This document shows positions 61,784 through 64,000 of a DNA stretch of 64,000 nt, in pieces. This DNA is from Treponema sp. (GTDB taxonomy: Bacteria; Spirochaetota; Spirochaetia; Treponematales; Treponemataceae): NCBI GenBank assembly GCA_024682655.1, contig JAIKYZ010000108.1, forward strand, positions 1 through 64,000. Reading direction: 5' to 3'. A program made the position numbers and the translations under genes. Each line of letters begins with the position of its first letter. Within the stretch, counting starts at the first letter, position 1. The notes below the pieces were generated by a model. It worked only from the letters and a program-made list of their open reading frames with translations, was not told the origin of the DNA and searched no databases.

Positions 61784-62404
61784 TTATTCTCCCGATTTTT
61801 CCTCTTTTTTCAAATCAGTCCCAAAATATTGGGCCAAAACAGGACGAAGTTTTAAAACAACAGGAACTCCAACTATAATTTTTATTAAATCTCCAGGAAG
61901 GAAAGGTAATACACAAGCCGACATTGTATATGCAAAGGCTGTCTTATCCACTGGAACCTTACCAGCCTTAGAAGCCCAGCGTATAAAATGAATTACTCCA
62001 GGTACATAAAGAATAATCATTCCAGCTAAAAATGCCAGACTGATTCGAATTAAATTTTTTACTGAAAATTTCTTTTCGCTAACACTTGGACGCCCCGCAA
62101 TAATACCTGCACAAAGAGCGCCAAGAAAATATCCAAATAAAAATCCACCGGTTGGACCAATCCATACTGCAATTCCACTTGAACCGGCAGAATAAACTGG
62201 AAATCCAATCAATCCTGCAAGTAAAAATAGCAAAGTAGGAATTCCACCAAGCCATCCGCCAAGCAAACTTGCTGTTAAAATACACAAAGCATTCTGAAGA
62301 ACAATAGGAACAGGTCCTAGAGGGATTTTCAAAAAGCAGCCAATACAAATAATTGCCGCAAAGAGGGCAATAAAAGAACTTTTAAGTAAGATTTTATTTT
62401 TCAT
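61784..62404 (-). CDS. bioY: Biotin transporter S component BioY
   Basis: 206 residues with about six membrane segments. BioY family pattern: FLKIPLGPVPIVLQNALCIL, then SLLGGWLGGIPTLLFLLAGLIGFPVYS and GPTGGFLFGYFLGALCAG. It binds biotin and works with the EcfA and EcfT encoded downstream. No Shine-Dalgarno is seen before the ATG, and the predicted transcript starts about 1 nt before it. A BirA operator overlaps the promoter. Confidence 0.95.
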   Translation of the reverse strand: MKNKILLKSSFIALFAAIICIGCFLKIPLGPVPIVLQNALCILTASLLGGWLGGIPTLLFLLAGLIGFPVYSAGSSGIAVWIGPTGGFLFGYFLGALCAGIIAGRPSVSEKKFSVKNLIRISLAFLAGMIILYVPGVIHFIRWASKAGKVPVDKTAFAYTMSACVLPFLPGDLIKIIVGVPVVLKLRPVLAQYFGTDLKKEEKSGE

Positions 62405-62411
62405 GACTGCA

Positions 62412-62440
62412 ATATTATCGAATTGTAAACCTTACTTCAA
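62412..62440 (-). promoter_or_regulatory. Promoter of bioY
   Basis: On the minus strand TTGAAG (62440-62435), 17 bp, TAATAT (62417-62412). The predicted start is near 62405, one base before the bioY ATG. The BirA operator covers its -35 and upstream part. Confidence 0.6.
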
Positions 62441-62458
62441 GTTTAAAGTTTACAATTC
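62420..62458. promoter_or_regulatory. BirA operator (biotin repressor site)
   Basis: Perfect 11-bp inverted repeat GAATTGTAAAC / GTTTACAATTC. The inner halves read TTGTAAACC (62423-62431), N15, AGTTTACAA (62447-62455), one mismatch from the known consensus TTGTAAACC-N14/15-GGTTTACAA. It overlaps the bioY promoter, and BirA with an N-terminal winged helix is encoded at 58792. Confidence 0.88.
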
Positions 62459-62470
62459 AACACTTAATTA

Positions 62471-62533
62471 GGGGTCTGTCCCCATTGATTTTTGCACAAT
62501 CTCTCGGGGTCAACTCCCTAGGGGTCTGTCCCC
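62471..62533 (-). repeat. Core repeats between the acyl-CoA synthetase gene and bioY
   Basis: Inverted cores at 62471-62483 and 62521-62533 and a degraded copy (GGGGTCAACTCCC) near 62506. Confidence 0.88.
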
Positions 62534-62550
62534 ACAAATTTCAAAAAAAT

Positions 62551-64000
62551 CTATTTTCCCAGTTCTTCTTCTTCGAGTTTACGATAAGCAACTTTTCCAA
62601 CAAGAGTTTTTGGTAATTCTGCCCTAAACTCAATATCGTATGGCATAGCATATTTAGCGATATTTTTACGGCAATAATCTAATATTTCCTCTTTCAATTC
62701 TTCTGTTGCTTCAATTCCAGGTTTAAGCATAATAAATGCCTTTACCTTTTGAATCTTGATTGGATCTTTTACACCTATTACACAAGACATCTGAACTTTT
62801 TCGTGAGCATCAATTATATTTTCAAGTTGACTTGGATAAACATTATAACCATTTGTGATTATCATTCTTTTAATTCTCTGCTTAAAATAGATAAATCCTT
62901 CCTGGTCCATAGAGCCTAAGTCACCAGTGTGAACCCAAGTCATACCATCAGCATGTTTTCTCAAAGTATTTGCAGTTTCTTCCGGTTGATTTACATATTC
63001 CATCATAACTGTAGGACCAGCAAGACAGATTTCACCTTCCTCTCCGTATGGAAGTTCTTCTTCACTACCTGGTTTTACAATTTTGTAATACATATCTGGT
63101 AATGGAATACCAATACTACCTTCTTTTTCTTTATTGTATGGAGTTAAACAAGAAGCAGTAACACATTCTGTAGTACCATATCCCTCACGTACACGAACAC
63201 TACATTTATGATCTTTTAAGAAAGCATCAAATTTCTTCTTTAATTCAATTGAAAGTGAATCCCCACCAGAGAAAATACCTTTAAGACAAGATAAATCTGC
63301 ATCTTTAAGATAATCATTTCGGATTAAAGCTTCATACAAACTTGGAACACCGGCAATATAATTTGGACGACATTTGATTATTAATTTTGCATAAGTCTTA
63401 GGAGTAAATCTTGGTACCAAAATACATCTGGCACCTTTTATCAACATAGTATGAATTGAAACTCCAAGGCCAAAACCGTGGAACATTGGCATTACGGCTA
63501 ACATTCTTGAACCAGGTTCAAATCCATGGCACATTGCTTCAAGTTGTGAGCCCAAGGCATTAAAATTCAAGTTACTTAATAAAATTCCCTTTGTAGTTCC
63601 AGTTGTTCCGCCTGAATACAAAGTTACAGATGGATCTTTGCCCTGGCGATTTGCCTTATATTCACTTACTCCTAAAGCCTTTTTTAAAAGTGATTTCCAC
63701 AAAATAACATTATCTTTCTCTATAACCTTTGGAATTTTTCTACCTTGTGTAATCGAATATCCAAAAGCCTTAACTGGCCCCAAAGCATCTTTTACATTTG
63801 CAATAATCAGGTGATTTAAATTAATAACTTTTTCTTTGATTGAATCAAATTTACCATAAAATTGATCTAAGGTAATAGCGGCAACACTCTTTGAATCATT
63901 CAAATAAAAAGCAATTTCATTTTCACTTGAAAGTGGATGAATCATATTACTGATTGCGCCAATCATATTTACGGCATAAAACATAGTAACTGCCTGAGGA
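62551..64000 (-). CDS. Acyl-CoA synthetase (AMP-binding), 5' end cut by window
   Basis: At least 482 residues; the frame stays open from the ATG at 63984 to the window edge (P-Q-A-V-T precede it), so the true N terminus lies to the right. ANL family motifs: LYSGGTTGTTKGILLSNLN, GYGTTECVT, HTGDLGSMDQEGFIYFKQR, NGYNVYPSQLE, and the C-terminal KTLVGKVAYRKL with the adenylation Lys. Substrate unknown, probably fatty acids. Compared with the protein at 35262 it has a different motif 1 (SGGTTGT), so it is a distant paralogue. Confidence 0.88.
   Translation of the reverse strand, partial: PQAVTMFYAVNMIGAISNMIHPLSSENEIAFYLNDSKSVAAITLDQFYGKFDSIKEKVINLNHLIIANVKDALGPVKAFGYSITQGRKIPKVIEKDNVILWKSLLKKALGVSEYKANRQGKDPSVTLYSGGTTGTTKGILLSNLNFNALGSQLEAMCHGFEPGSRMLAVMPMFHGFGLGVSIHTMLIKGARCILVPRFTPKTYAKLIIKCRPNYIAGVPSLYEALIRNDYLKDADLSCLKGIFSGGDSLSIELKKKFDAFLKDHKCSVRVREGYGTTECVTASCLTPYNKEKEGSIGIPLPDMYYKIVKPGSEEELPYGEEGEICLAGPTVMMEYVNQPEETANTLRKHADGMTWVHTGDLGSMDQEGFIYFKQRIKRMIITNGYNVYPSQLENIIDAHEKVQMSCVIGVKDPIKIQKVKAFIMLKPGIEATEELKEEILDYCRKNIAKYAMPYDIEFRAELPKTLVGKVAYRKLEEEELGK

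Overview
The window looks like the chromosome of an A+T-rich host-associated spirochaete, most likely a rumen or gut Treponema. This is inferred from gene content: several Treponema-style exported beta-rich proteins, LL-diaminopimelate aminotransferase, long-form HisG, a GH9 cellulase, and biotin uptake with no biotin synthesis genes in view. No database search was possible, so the genus is an inference.

Layout. 1-3271 is the edge of an integrated element: a cut XRE-type regulator, an AlbA_2/Schlafen-type ATP-binding protein and a tyrosine integrase lying just downstream of the 3' end of a tRNA-Ile2(CAU) gene. 3607-18163 is a run of minus-strand genes: glmS, mnmE, a DUF4015 glycoside-hydrolase-like protein, a membrane protein with a degenerate HD-GYP domain, an outer-membrane-like protein and a 2010-residue Ig-repeat exported protein. 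18273-30347 holds a sirtuin, an exported metallopeptidase, GH9, hisG-hisB-rnhA, three exported proteins and an M48 protease. 30445-40184 holds tyrA, groEL, a lipoprotein, an NlpC/P60 protein, an acyl-CoA synthetase, a CBM48 protein, metK and dapL. 40575-47921 is an aromatic amino acid operon read right to left: Phe-rich leader peptide, pheA, aroB, aroC, a three-domain aroE-aroK-aroA gene, then DAHP synthase. 48383-59829 holds a patatin, cysK, an exported barrel-like protein, a REP-associated tyrosine transposase (RAYT), mnmA, a SpoIIE-type phosphatase, purF and birA. 60084-62404 encodes a biotin ECF transporter (EcfT, EcfA, BioY). The right edge cuts a second acyl-CoA synthetase.

The main signal is a dispersed repeat family. 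A 13-bp hairpin core, GGGGACAGACCCC or its complement, occurs about 45 times, all between 40253 and 62533 except one copy at 5886. A longer 80-95 bp multi-stem unit occurs five times, always in the same orientation. Copies lie between genes, in a tandem array, and inside four protein-coding genes (mnmE, aroEKA, ecfT and the exported protein at 50839). There they add in-frame peptides such as GDRPL, GQTP and GTDP. The RAYT gene at 52757 sits inside the cluster and is flanked by copies, so this looks like a REP/RAYT system whose repeats have entered reading frames.

Two regulatory circuits can be read directly. Upstream of pheA there is a strong promoter, a 30-codon leader with 8 Phe codons, a 12-of-13 base-pair antiterminator and an exclusive intrinsic terminator: classical Phe attenuation. 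Upstream of bioY lies a BirA-type operator (TTGTAAACC-N15-AGTTTACAA), and birA is 2.6 kb away, so biotin uptake is probably BirA-repressed. Several starts (M48, bioY, the pheA leader) have a -10 box 6-13 nt before the ATG and no Shine-Dalgarno, suggesting leaderless or nearly leaderless mRNAs.
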